A DNA stretch of 64,000 bases from CAZFPT01 sp046541875 (lineage in GTDB: Bacteria > Planctomycetota > Phycisphaerae > SM23-33): NCBI GenBank assembly GCA_046541875.1, contig JBKHCL010000003.1, forward strand, positions 3,279 through 67,278. The letters are read 5' to 3'. This document shows, in pieces, positions 45,366-54,479 of the stretch. The translations under genes and the position numbers were made by a program. Within the stretch, counting starts at the first letter, position 1. Every line of letters starts with the position of its first letter. The notes beneath the pieces are model-generated. The model had not been told where the DNA came from, made no database searches, and saw only the letters and a list, made by a program, of their open reading frames with translations.

Positions 45366-45785
45366 TCAGCCGGCCCGACAGATGGACCGCATCACCTCGC
45401 CGGTAAGTTCTTCGTCGCCGGCGTTGGCGGCGATATCACCGACGGAAATCAGTCCGATGGGCAGATTGTTGCTGTCCTTGACGATCAATCGCCGGACCTT
45501 CTTGCTTTCCATCGTTTTGGCGGCCTCTTCCAGGTCGCTGTCGAAGCGGCAGGTGATGGGCTCTTCGCTCATCACGTGTTCGACCTTCATCTCCGCCGGG
45601 TTTGCGCCGCTGGCGACACCGCGTATGACGATGTCACGGTCGGTCACTACGCCGATGATCTCGCCATCGCGGACAACCGCCAAGGCGCCGTCATCGTTCT
45701 TGTCCATGGCCATCCCGGCCTCTTTCAGCGTCGCGCCGGCGTCGATACGATCAAGACTTCGTGTCATTGCTTCATTCACAAGCAT
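45366..45785 (-). CDS. CBS-pair domain protein
   Basis: A 139-residue protein made of two CBS motifs: MTRSLDRIDAG...GALAVVRDGEIIGVVTDRDI and MSEEPITCRFDS...RLIVKDSNNLPIGLISVGDI. CBS pairs bind adenosyl ligands and regulate enzymes or channels. ATG 45785 is chosen over the longer frame, because AGGAGG precedes it at 7 bases. It is alone on its strand, 286 bases from the propeller gene, and divergent from xylA. No effector domain is attached, so it may act as a small signalling or stress protein. Confidence 0.85.
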   Translation of the reverse strand: MLVNEAMTRSLDRIDAGATLKEAGMAMDKNDDGALAVVRDGEIIGVVTDRDIVIRGVASGANPAEMKVEHVMSEEPITCRFDSDLEEAAKTMESKKVRRLIVKDSNNLPIGLISVGDIAANAGDEELTGEVMRSICRAG

Positions 45786-45930
45786 GGTGGTCCTCCTGGA
45801 ACCGTTGTGTTGTTCAAAACTCATTGCATCCCAAAGGCCGGGCCGGCGGCGATACCCTCGGGTGCCCGCCGACCTGGCATGCCCGGCTGGGATCGATCCG
45901 GATTCTGAATGATCCCTTTCGAGCCATCAG

Positions 45931-45975
45931 TACACTATCGCTCCGGCAGGGAGTTCCCAATGGGAGCGAGGTGTA
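45931..45975. repeat. inverted repeat, hairpin with inner stem-loop
   Basis: TACAC pairs with GTGTA and TCGCTCC with GGAGCGA, with a small bulge between them. Inside, GGGA pairs with TCCC. It is in the leader region of the CBS gene if read on the reverse strand, or in a possible RNA upstream of xylA if read forward. Confidence 0.55.
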
Positions 45976-46086
45976 TTCTGTTGTGCGACCTGCTCCCCCG
46001 GCCCATGGGAGATTCCTCCATGGCGGGCAGGGGCGGCTGAAAGCATCTCTGTTCCGACGGCTGTGCATTGTCCGTATTGTGCGTGC

Positions 46087-46109
46087 CACCGGCGTGGCCC
46101 ACGCCGGTG
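46087..46109 (+). terminator. perfect 10-bp hairpin, terminator-like
   Basis: CACCGGCGTG and CACGCCGGTG pair perfectly around GCC and are followed by CTTTCT. The T-tract is short, and no gene lies to its left on the same strand, so it may end a small RNA or act as an attenuator. Confidence 0.4.
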
Positions 46110-46238
46110 CTTTCTGATGCCATGAACAGCACCCCGTAGCACGGCCCTTCGGTCCGACCTCCACCAAAGAGAGAGCGGTTGTTTGATGGACCGCCCAGAA
46201 TCATGTCGCGCACGGAACGGGGCCGATGTGCCGATATC

Positions 46239-46266
46239 TTGCATCCCCGATCGGGCGCGGTACAAT
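46239..46266 (+). promoter_or_regulatory. sigma-70-like promoter for xylA
   Basis: TTGCAT, a 16-base spacer and TACAAT. The -10 hexamer ends 69 bases before the ATG at 46336. Confidence 0.5.
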
Positions 46267-46335
46267 TCGGCCCCGGGAGACGCCCAGCGGCGCCCCGCAC
46301 CACACAGAACCCGATCCATCAGACAGGAGAGCACC

Positions 46336-47646
46336 ATGGCTGACTTCTTCCAGGGCGTTGACAAAATCCAGTACGAAGGCCCGGACTCGAAGAACCCCCT
46401 CGCCTTCAAGCACTACAACCCCCAGGAGGTCGTCGAGGGCAAGACGATGGCCGACCAGTTGCGGTTCGCCGCGGCGTACTGGCATACGCTGTGCAACGGC
46501 GGGGCCGACCCGTTCGGCGTGGACACCCGCATCATGCCCTGGAACGTCGAGGACCCCATGGAATCGGCCCGCAACAAGGTCGACGCGATGTTCGAGTTCT
46601 GCTCGAAGCTCGGGCTGAAGTTCTACTGCTTCCACGATCGCGACGTGGCCCCGGAGGGCAAAGACTTCACCGACAGCTGCCGGAACCTCGACGAGATCGT
46701 CAAGCTCCTCAAGGCCAAGCAGGAAGAAACGGGCATTACCCCGCTGTGGGGCACGGCGTGCCTGTTTGTGCATCCGCGGTTCATGCACGGGGCGGGCACC
46801 AGCTGCAACGCCGACGTCTTCGCTTACGCCGGGGCCCAGGTCGCCAAGGCCATCGAGGTCACCCACGAGCTCGGCGGGCAGGGATATGTCTTCTGGGGCG
46901 GCCGGGAGGGCTATAAAAGCCTGCTGAACACCGACATGGGTCGCGAGCTGGACCACCTGGCCAAGCTGCTGCACCTGGCCGTCGAGCACAAAAAGGCCAT
47001 CGGCTTCGACGGGCCGTTCTACATCGAGCCCAAGCCCAAAGAGCCCACCAAGCACCAGTACGATTTCGACGCGGCTGCCGTCCTGGGCTTCCTCCGCAAG
47101 TACGACCTCACCGAGCCTTTCAAGCTCAACATCGAGGCCAACCACGCCACGCTCGCCCAGCACAGCTTCCAACACGAGTTGGAGTTCGCGGTGGCCAACG
47201 ACATGCTCGGCTCGGTGGACGCCAACCGCGGCGACCTGCTGCTGGGCTGGGATACCGACCAGTTCCCCACCGACCTGTACGACACGACGGCTGCGATGCT
47301 GAGCATTCTCAAGGGCGGCGGGTTCACCACCGGGGGGCTGAACTTCGACGCGCACGTGCAGCGCGAGAGCATCGAGCCGGTCGACCTCTTCCACGCCCAC
47401 GTCGGCGCGATGGACGCGTTCGCCCGCGGCCTGAAGATCGCCGCAGCCATCCGGGCCGACGGCGTGCTCAGTGATTTCGTGGCGGAGCGCTACAGCAGTT
47501 GGGATAGCGGAATCGGCGCGAAGATCGAAGCCGGCGACGTCTCCCTCGAAGACCTCAAAACCTACATGGCCGACAAGGGCAATCCCGACGCCAACGCCTC
47601 CGGCAGAGTGGAAATGCTGGAGAACATCGTGAATGAGTATATTTAG
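46336..47646 (+). CDS. xylA: xylose isomerase
   Basis: A 436-residue enzyme that interconverts D-xylose and D-xylulose (also D-glucose and D-fructose) in the cytoplasm with divalent metals. The length is that of the class II isomerases. FYCFHDRDVAPEG contains the catalytic His and Asp, EPKPKEPTKHQYDFD the metal-bridging Glu and Lys region, GSVDANRGD the late metal site, and WGGREGY the sugar pocket. ATG 46336 follows CAGGAGAGC. It has its own promoter and is not in an operon with xylulokinase, which is absent from the window. The extracellular xylanase at 42012 could supply its substrate. A run of TTAGTCG heptamers overlaps its stop codon. Confidence 0.95.
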   Translation: MADFFQGVDKIQYEGPDSKNPLAFKHYNPQEVVEGKTMADQLRFAAAYWHTLCNGGADPFGVDTRIMPWNVEDPMESARNKVDAMFEFCSKLGLKFYCFHDRDVAPEGKDFTDSCRNLDEIVKLLKAKQEETGITPLWGTACLFVHPRFMHGAGTSCNADVFAYAGAQVAKAIEVTHELGGQGYVFWGGREGYKSLLNTDMGRELDHLAKLLHLAVEHKKAIGFDGPFYIEPKPKEPTKHQYDFDAAAVLGFLRKYDLTEPFKLNIEANHATLAQHSFQHELEFAVANDMLGSVDANRGDLLLGWDTDQFPTDLYDTTAAMLSILKGGGFTTGGLNFDAHVQRESIEPVDLFHAHVGAMDAFARGLKIAAAIRADGVLSDFVAERYSSWDSGIGAKIEAGDVSLEDLKTYMADKGNPDANASGRVEMLENIVNEYI

Positions 47647-47670
47647 TTGTTAGTCGTTAGTCGTTAGCAA
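47643..47670 (+). repeat. tandem heptamers TTAGTYG at the end of xylA
   Basis: TTAGTTG, TTAGTCG, TTAGTCG and TTAGCAA run head to tail from the xylA stop codon. An inverted stretch (ACCAGCAGCTGGCAACTGGT) follows directly. This resembles the short tandem heptameric repeats known from cyanobacteria and other phyla. Confidence 0.6.
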
Positions 47671-47775
47671 CCAGCAGCTGGCAACTGGTCGTAGGTTAGG
47701 CACTTGCGTTTACCTTGCGTGCTGCAGATCGGTTTGGTGGTGGATTCGGTCCTCCCGGGGCGGTACGCTTGGGGC

Positions 47776-48258
47776 ATGACGGCAGCGACGCGACAGAAGG
47801 GCACATTCTGGCTGGTGTTGGTGTGTGTGGCGGGGACGCTGGCTGGGTGCGCGTCGAGCGGCGATCCGGGGGGCGATTCAGATGGCGTGGTGGTTCTGAC
47901 CCCGGCCGAGGCGCGGGAGTTGATCGAGCGGGAGGACGATCTGTTCGTTCTGAGCGTCTGCCACAAGTGGGAGTTCGACTACTACCGCATTCCGGGCAGC
48001 GCGATGGTTCCGCATCATCTGCTGGCGTCGTGGCTGGGCGGGGCGGAGCTGTACCCCGAGATCAACCAGGGGCGTCGGCCGAGGAAGGATCAGCCGGTGC
48101 TGCTGTACTGTTCGACGGGCGGGCGAACGCGGAAGGCCTCGAAGCAGATGGCCCGTATGGGGTACGAGACGGTATACGTGCTGGGCGGGGGCATGCGCGA
48201 CTGGATGCGCGCGGGGATTCCATATGACAAGACGACGCTGGTCGAGGAGGACCGATAG
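47776..48258 (+). CDS. rhodanese-domain lipoprotein
   Basis: A 160-residue protein: lipoprotein signal peptide ending TLAGC, a Gly/Asp-rich linker, then a single rhodanese domain with LLYCSTGGRTRKAS, in which Cys112 is the catalytic cysteine, and VLGGGMRDWMRAGIP as the end of the fold. Rhodaneses transfer sulfane sulfur or sense redox state. The active-site loop CSTGGR fits a six-residue loop. Lipidation would place it at the inner face of the outer membrane or the outer face of the inner membrane. ATG 47776 gives the lipobox; a longer open frame from 47704 lacks homology. Confidence 0.82.
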   Translation: MTAATRQKGTFWLVLVCVAGTLAGCASSGDPGGDSDGVVVLTPAEARELIEREDDLFVLSVCHKWEFDYYRIPGSAMVPHHLLASWLGGAELYPEINQGRRPRKDQPVLLYCSTGGRTRKASKQMARMGYETVYVLGGGMRDWMRAGIPYDKTTLVEEDR

Positions 48259-48376
48259 CGTCGGGTTGTGGACGAAAGGTCGACTTACCGGTGGCGTAAG
48301 TATCGGTTTTGCAAGGTGTTGCCTCGTGGGTCCGCGGGCGGGGTGTGTTCGCCGGGGAAAATGGACCGGAGCGGGG

Positions 48377-48405
48377 TTGAAGTTTCGCCCGGATCGGTCC
48401 ATAAT
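48377..48405 (+). promoter_or_regulatory. sigma-70 promoter for the zinc-ribbon gene
   Basis: TTGAAG, a 17-base spacer and CATAAT, 49 bases before the ATG at 48454. This is the best-matching promoter in the window after the rpoD promoter. Confidence 0.65.
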
Positions 48406-48453
48406 GAAGCGCTACACTCAAGTTGCTCTGACAAGTGAAGAAGAGGATTGTGA

Positions 48454-49197
48454 ATGCATACGGATCTCGGGGCGTTGCTGACGCTTCAGAACATTGAGCG
48501 TCAACTGGCACAGGTGCGATCTCGGCTGAAACGTCGGCAGAATGCGGTCAACGTCCAGCAGAGGCGGATCGACAAGCTACAGGAAGAGTACGACGCGTTG
48601 CACGCGCGTGCGATGGAAGCCCGGAAGTCCGCCGACGCGCTGGAGTTGGGGCTCAAGAGCAAGGCCGAGAAGATTGCCCATCTGCGCGAGGCGCTCAACA
48701 ACGCCAAGTCCAATAAGGAATACGCGGCCCTGCTGACGGAGATCAACACCCACAAGGCCGACAACGCCGGGGTGGAGGAGCAGGTTCTCACGCTGATGCA
48801 GGAAGCCGAAACCATCACCGAGCAGGCCGACGAGGTCAAGCAGAAGATCGAACCCGAGCGGGAGAAGCTCGCGGAGATCCAGGCCAACTCGCAGGCCGAG
48901 ATCGACAAACTCTCGGCGATGGTTGCCGAACTGGAGAAGAAGCGCGACGCCGCGGCGGAGGGGATCTCCCCGGAGGTGATGACGGTCTTCGAGCGGATCG
49001 CCGAGCGGTACGAGGGCGAGGCGATGGCCCCGGTGGAGGTAATGGGACGCAAGCCCCCCTACGATTACGTCTGCGGAGGCTGCTACATGGCCCTGACGGC
49101 AGAGCATGCCAACGCCCTGCGGATGCGCGACGAGATCCGGCGGTGCGACAACTGCGGCCGAATCCTCTACATGGACGAAGATCCGGCCAAGACGTGA
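48454..49197 (+). CDS. coiled-coil protein with C-terminal zinc ribbon
   Basis: A 247-residue protein: a long coiled-coil (about 8-175, rich in EK/EQ heptads), then a C4 zinc ribbon with cysteines 207, 210, 231 and 234 (CGGC...CDNC). It matches the CT398-like zinc-ribbon coiled-coil family that is conserved in many bacteria and has no settled function. GAGGAT precedes the ATG. It is followed by a rho-independent terminator and by an RNase HI gene 64 bases later, an arrangement often seen for this family. It may work with nucleic acid or the outer membrane; I infer nothing further. Confidence 0.82.
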   Translation: MHTDLGALLTLQNIERQLAQVRSRLKRRQNAVNVQQRRIDKLQEEYDALHARAMEARKSADALELGLKSKAEKIAHLREALNNAKSNKEYAALLTEINTHKADNAGVEEQVLTLMQEAETITEQADEVKQKIEPEREKLAEIQANSQAEIDKLSAMVAELEKKRDAAAEGISPEVMTVFERIAERYEGEAMAPVEVMGRKPPYDYVCGGCYMALTAEHANALRMRDEIRRCDNCGRILYMDEDPAKT

Positions 49198-49198
49198 G

Positions 49199-49221
49199 AT
49201 CCGCCCGCGGGCGGTTTTTTT
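49199..49221 (+). terminator. rho-independent terminator
   Basis: The palindrome CCGCCCGCGGGCGG forms a five-base-pair stem around CGCG and is followed by seven Ts. It ends the zinc-ribbon transcript 40 bases before the RNase HI gene. Confidence 0.75.
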
Positions 49222-49261
49222 GTGTGAGGCGGGGCTTCTTTGGCAAGGACGCGACACGGGC

Positions 49262-49720
49262 ATGAGTGAGCAAGACCTTTCTGTCATCATCCACACCGAC
49301 GGCGGGGCGAGGGGCAATCCCGGACCGGCCGGGGCGGGGTTCGTTATCGTGGACGCCGCCGACAACCAGCCCATATTCGAGGGCGGACTGTTTCTCGGGC
49401 GGGCGACCAACAACGTGGCCGAGTACAAGGGTGTCATCGGCGCGCTGCGGGTGGCTTCCAGGTTGGGTGCTTCCCGCGTGACGCTCCAGAGCGACTCGCA
49501 GTTGCTGGTCCGGCAGATCAACGGGCAATATCGCGTGAAGAACGCCGGCCTCAAACCGCTCTACGAGCAGGCCAAGCAGTTGCAGGCCGGGTTCGATTCC
49601 TGCGAATTCCGCCACGTTCGTCGCGAAGAAAACACCGACGCCGACCGTCTGGTGAACCGGGCGATCGACGCGAAGAAACACGTCGAGGGTGCCGCCGACT
49701 GGGCGGACATCCTGGCGTAA
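49262..49720 (+). CDS. rnhA: ribonuclease HI
   Basis: A 152-residue RNase HI that degrades the RNA strand of RNA-DNA hybrids. Asp13 in HTDGGARGNPGP, Glu54 in NNVAEYKG, Asp78 in LQSDSQ and a late acidic residue in ENTDADRLVN are the catalytic carboxylates. ATG 49262 follows a terminator. The length is usual for the family, without an N-terminal hybrid-binding domain. It lies between the zinc-ribbon gene and an unassigned membrane protein. Confidence 0.92.
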   Translation: MSEQDLSVIIHTDGGARGNPGPAGAGFVIVDAADNQPIFEGGLFLGRATNNVAEYKGVIGALRVASRLGASRVTLQSDSQLLVRQINGQYRVKNAGLKPLYEQAKQLQAGFDSCEFRHVRREENTDADRLVNRAIDAKKHVEGAADWADILA

Positions 49721-49757
49721 CACATCCGCCGTCGTTGACATGAAAGGGAGACACATA

Positions 49758-50504
49758 ATGGCTGTTGAGCAAACGTCCAAGCCGAGAGCGTCCGGGCTCT
49801 GGTACCTCGTGGCGGTGTTGCTGATCGTCGGGGGGATCGCCTACGGGGGATATCTCGCCGCACAGGCCGTCATGGGAAGTGTGGAGAGCTTCACCGAGGG
49901 CGATGGCGAAATCATCCAGAAGGTCGGCGTGCCCGTTCCCGTCACCGACGAAGTGGTCACGCTGCCCCAGCCCGGGGAGTACATCGTGTACGTCGCCTTC
50001 GAAGGCAACGAGGATCTCGACAACGAGGACCCGGCCTTGAAAAAACTCGCTCGGGACGTCTACGTCGCGGTCAAACCGACCGAGCCCAGCGGGTCGGTCA
50101 GCATGTCGCCGATATCGGTAAACATGACGTACCATATGAACAACAAGGTGGGGTTCGGCGTGTTCAGCCTCGATTCGGGCGACGCCAACCAGGTGACCAT
50201 GACCACCGCCCTGAACGCCGACGAATTGTCCGGCGACGCAGCCAGTGCGATGGGCCGCGTGGACAACGTCCAGATTGTCGTGGCGAGGTTCAATGACGGC
50301 GGGCTGGTGGGCAACCTGCAGTCGGCCGGCCTGGTGGCAGGCGGGGGAATCGTGCTGGGTATCGTGGTGATCATCATCACGGCTGTCCGTCGCTCGCGCA
50401 GCAGCGGGGCAGTGGCTGATCCGTACCAGAACAGCCCGGCCGGGCAGTCGCCGCCTCGCATACCGGAGCAGGGACCACCCCCGGCGCCGCCGAGGCAGCA
50501 GTAG
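49758..50504 (+). CDS. membrane protein with beta-rich extracytoplasmic domain, unknown
   Basis: A 248-residue protein with a transmembrane helix at about 14-36, a beta-rich domain (about 50-195: EYIVYVAFEGNED, VKPTEPSG, NMTYHMNN), a second helix at about 200-222, and a Pro-rich cytoplasmic tail (PPRIPEQGPPPAPPR). AAAGGGAG precedes the ATG by 7 bases. The pattern TM-domain-TM with a Pro-rich tail is common among uncharacterised planctomycetal proteins. I do not recognise it. It sits between rnhA and dnaG and is probably independent of both. Confidence 0.65.
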   Translation: MAVEQTSKPRASGLWYLVAVLLIVGGIAYGGYLAAQAVMGSVESFTEGDGEIIQKVGVPVPVTDEVVTLPQPGEYIVYVAFEGNEDLDNEDPALKKLARDVYVAVKPTEPSGSVSMSPISVNMTYHMNNKVGFGVFSLDSGDANQVTMTTALNADELSGDAASAMGRVDNVQIVVARFNDGGLVGNLQSAGLVAGGGIVLGIVVIIITAVRRSRSSGAVADPYQNSPAGQSPPRIPEQGPPPAPPRQQ

Positions 50505-50574
50505 CCCGGCGGAGCGTGTAGAATGTAGTCAACGCAGACGAAGCGCCCGCCACGAGCGGGCGCGGAGGTGGCGA

Positions 50575-52362
50575 TTGCCGCTGTTTTCCGAACAGTTCAT
50601 CAACCAGGTCGCCCAGGCGACGGACATCGTCGAGCTGGTCTCCCAGTACGTCGCCGTGAAGAAGCGTGGCAGGGAGTTTGTCGGCCTGTGTCCGTACCAT
50701 GACGACAAGTCGCCGTCGATGTACGTCACGCCCACCAAGCAGATCTTCAAATGCTTCGCGTGCGGCGCCGGCGGGGGCGTGTTCCAGTGGATGATGATGT
50801 ACGAAAAAATGTCCTTCCCCGAGGCGGTCCGCGCCCTGGCCGAGCGGGCGAACATTCCGCTGCCGGAGGCGTCGGCCGGCCCGCGTCGGCCGGACGGCGA
50901 GCCCTCCAAAAGCGATCTGCTGGCCGTGATGGGATTCGCCGAGACGTTCTTCCGTCGGCAGCTCAAAAGCCCTGCCGGCAAGGCGGCGCTGGACTATGTC
51001 TACTCGCGCAAGCTCACGGACGAATCGCTGGACCGTTTCGGCGTGGGGTTCGCTCCGGACACCTGGGACAGCCTCGCGCGGGCGGCCCGGAGCGAGGGCA
51101 TCTCCGAGCGGATGCTGCTGGCGGCAGGGCTGGTGTCCCAACGCAACCAGGGCGGCGTGTACGACCGGTTCCGCAATCGGCTGATCCTGCCGATTTACGA
51201 CGCAATGGGCCGATGCATCGCTTTTGGCGGGCGGGCAATGGACCCCGAGGACAACGCGAAGTATCTCAACTCGCCCGAGACGATGCTGTTCGACAAGTCC
51301 TCGAACCTCTACGCCCTCAACTGGGCCCGCGACGCGATTGTCCGCAGCGGAACCGCCGTCGCGGTGGAAGGCTACTTCGATGCCCTGATGCCCATCCAAC
51401 TGGGCGCAGAGAACGTCGTAGCCACCCTGGGAACCGCCCTGACCGAGCGGCACGTTCGGCTGCTCTCGCGATACGCCGATGACGTCGTGCTCGTGTTCGA
51501 CGCCGACGAAGCCGGCACGAAGGCCGCTGAGCGAGCGCTGGAAACCTTCCTCGCCCAGCAGGTGCAGGTGCGGGTGGCGACGATTCCCCAAGGAAAGGAC
51601 CCGTGCGATTTCTGCCTGGCCGAGGGCGTCGAGGCGTTCGGCGAACTGATCGACAACGCCCCGGACGCCCTTCAGTACGTCTGGGACCGACGCCTGGCAG
51701 CCTTCCGGCAGGCCGGCGGGAACCTCGCCGACCGGCAGCGCGTGGTGGAGGAGTTCCTCCGCCTGGTCGCCTCCAGCGAGGTGTACGGCGCGATCGACGA
51801 AGTCCGGCGGGGGCAACTCGCCCAGCACATCGGGCATATCCTGAACGTCCCCGCCTCGGAGCTGCAGCAGCAGATGAAACGCCTCACCCGGCGGATCCAG
51901 CGACAAAGCGGTGGCCCGGCGCCCCTCGAGGGCGCCTACCAGGGTCGGGCGCCGACGGCAGGGCCGGAACAATATCTGCTGGAAGTGATCCTCGCCGAGC
52001 CCGATCTGTTCGACCAGGCGGCTGAACGTGTTCATCCGCAAGACTTTACCGAGCCTCGCCTGCGATGGCTGGCCGAGCGTCTCTGGGCGCGCGGCGAGCG
52101 GGGCCCGTTGCGGTTGGACGAGTTGCTCCGCGACCCGGAATTGTCCGACTCTGCCGGGTGGATCGTGCAACTCAGCGAAGCCGGCGAACGTCGGGGCAAC
52201 AACGAAGCCACCCTCCGCGGCGTGCTGGATGTGCTGGCCCACCGGCAATCCGACGCCGAACTGCGTAGATTGAAGGAGCAGGGCCTCAATGACGACGCCC
52301 TTCGGCGGGTCGAGCAGAGCGCCCGGGGCGCCAACCCGCGGAGACTGCCGAGAATCATGTGA
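50575..52362 (+). CDS. dnaG: DNA primase
   Basis: A 595-residue primase that synthesises RNA primers for replication. The N-terminal CHC2 zinc finger is CPYH...CFAC, the Toprim part has AVEGYFDA (Glu) and VLVFDADEAG (Asp-x-Asp), and the C-terminal helicase-binding domain is about 420-595. The start is TTG at 50575, supported by GGAGG 7 bases upstream and by the highly conserved N-terminus; no ATG is available. It is followed after 198 bases by rpoD, the classic macromolecular synthesis arrangement, here without rpsU. Confidence 0.95.
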   Translation: MPLFSEQFINQVAQATDIVELVSQYVAVKKRGREFVGLCPYHDDKSPSMYVTPTKQIFKCFACGAGGGVFQWMMMYEKMSFPEAVRALAERANIPLPEASAGPRRPDGEPSKSDLLAVMGFAETFFRRQLKSPAGKAALDYVYSRKLTDESLDRFGVGFAPDTWDSLARAARSEGISERMLLAAGLVSQRNQGGVYDRFRNRLILPIYDAMGRCIAFGGRAMDPEDNAKYLNSPETMLFDKSSNLYALNWARDAIVRSGTAVAVEGYFDALMPIQLGAENVVATLGTALTERHVRLLSRYADDVVLVFDADEAGTKAAERALETFLAQQVQVRVATIPQGKDPCDFCLAEGVEAFGELIDNAPDALQYVWDRRLAAFRQAGGNLADRQRVVEEFLRLVASSEVYGAIDEVRRGQLAQHIGHILNVPASELQQQMKRLTRRIQRQSGGPAPLEGAYQGRAPTAGPEQYLLEVILAEPDLFDQAAERVHPQDFTEPRLRWLAERLWARGERGPLRLDELLRDPELSDSAGWIVQLSEAGERRGNNEATLRGVLDVLAHRQSDAELRRLKEQGLNDDALRRVEQSARGANPRRLPRIM

Positions 52363-52466
52363 TGTCCGCATCGCGTGGCCGAAATGTCGACGGAAAATGA
52401 ACCGTCATGCGGCCTGGGGGGCGGAGAAACCGAATAAACTGTAGAGGAATGTGCCCGGTTGCCCGA

Positions 52467-52496
52467 TTGACATGGGGGAATGCGACCGCCTAAAAT
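52467..52496 (+). promoter_or_regulatory. consensus sigma-70 promoter for rpoD
   Basis: TTGACA, an 18-base spacer and TAAAAT, 64 bases before the rpoD ATG. An inverted repeat (AAGGC GTGA GCCTT) at 52519-52532, followed by TTTTCCCC, lies in the leader and could attenuate. Confidence 0.7.
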
Positions 52497-52560
52497 ACAG
52501 AGTTCACACACTTACGAGAAGGCGTGAGCCTTTTCCCCCTGACAGCAGGAGTCCTGACTG

Positions 52561-54210
<1,650 letters not shown>

Positions 54211-54251
54211 CTGCCCGGGCAGCATGCCCATCACAACGAGTACTCTCTCGG

Positions 54252-54275
54252 CCCCGCTGCCTCGCGGGGTCGATT
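54252..54275 (+). terminator. terminator after rpoD
   Basis: CCCCGC pairs with GCGGGG around TGCCT, followed by TCGATTTT. The hairpin lies 42 bases after the rpoD stop. Confidence 0.5.
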
Positions 54276-54449
54276 TTCTGCGCAAATCGTAACCGTTCGG
54301 CGTCTCTGCGTGTTGCATCCGTTGCCATGGCTGTGCGTTATGGATGTTACGGAAAACGTCGAGCACTTGCGGGTAACGCCGTCCCAGCTAAAGCATCGCC
54401 TGCGTCGGGTCGATGGAATACATGGATCGGAAACCCCGCAACGGAGGAG

Positions 54450-54465
54450 TCAGCCGGAGGGCTGA
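54450..54465 (+). promoter_or_regulatory. hairpin directly before the ribosome-binding site of the response regulator
   Basis: TCAGCC pairs with GGCTGA around GGAG, two bases before the AGGAGG ribosome-binding site of the gene at 54480. It could control access of ribosomes. I see no known riboswitch. Confidence 0.35.
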
Positions 54466-54479
54466 TCAGGAGGAAGTGA

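Larger units (their letters stand above)
45786..46335. other. 550-base divergent region with several hairpins before xylA
   Basis: It contains two strong inverted repeats at 45931-45975 and 46087-46109 and a xylA promoter at 46239-46266. No coding frame is supported on either strand. The hairpins do not match any RNA family I recognise. Confidence 0.6.

Noticed and set aside
45786..46335. 6S RNA, RNase P RNA or tmRNA in the hairpin-rich region
   Set aside because: The signature sequences of these RNAs are not visible.
47643..47670. CRISPR array
   Set aside because: The repeat unit is only 7 bases, there are no spacers and no cas genes in the window.
49735..49760. A TTGACA promoter before the membrane protein at 49758
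   Set aside because: TTGACA and TAATGG are only about 15 bases apart and overlap the ribosome-binding site, so the match is probably chance.
54211..54479. Possible cyclic di-GMP riboswitch before the HD-GYP gene
   Set aside because: I looked for the conserved GEMM core sequences and they are not present; only a simple hairpin lies at the ribosome-binding site.
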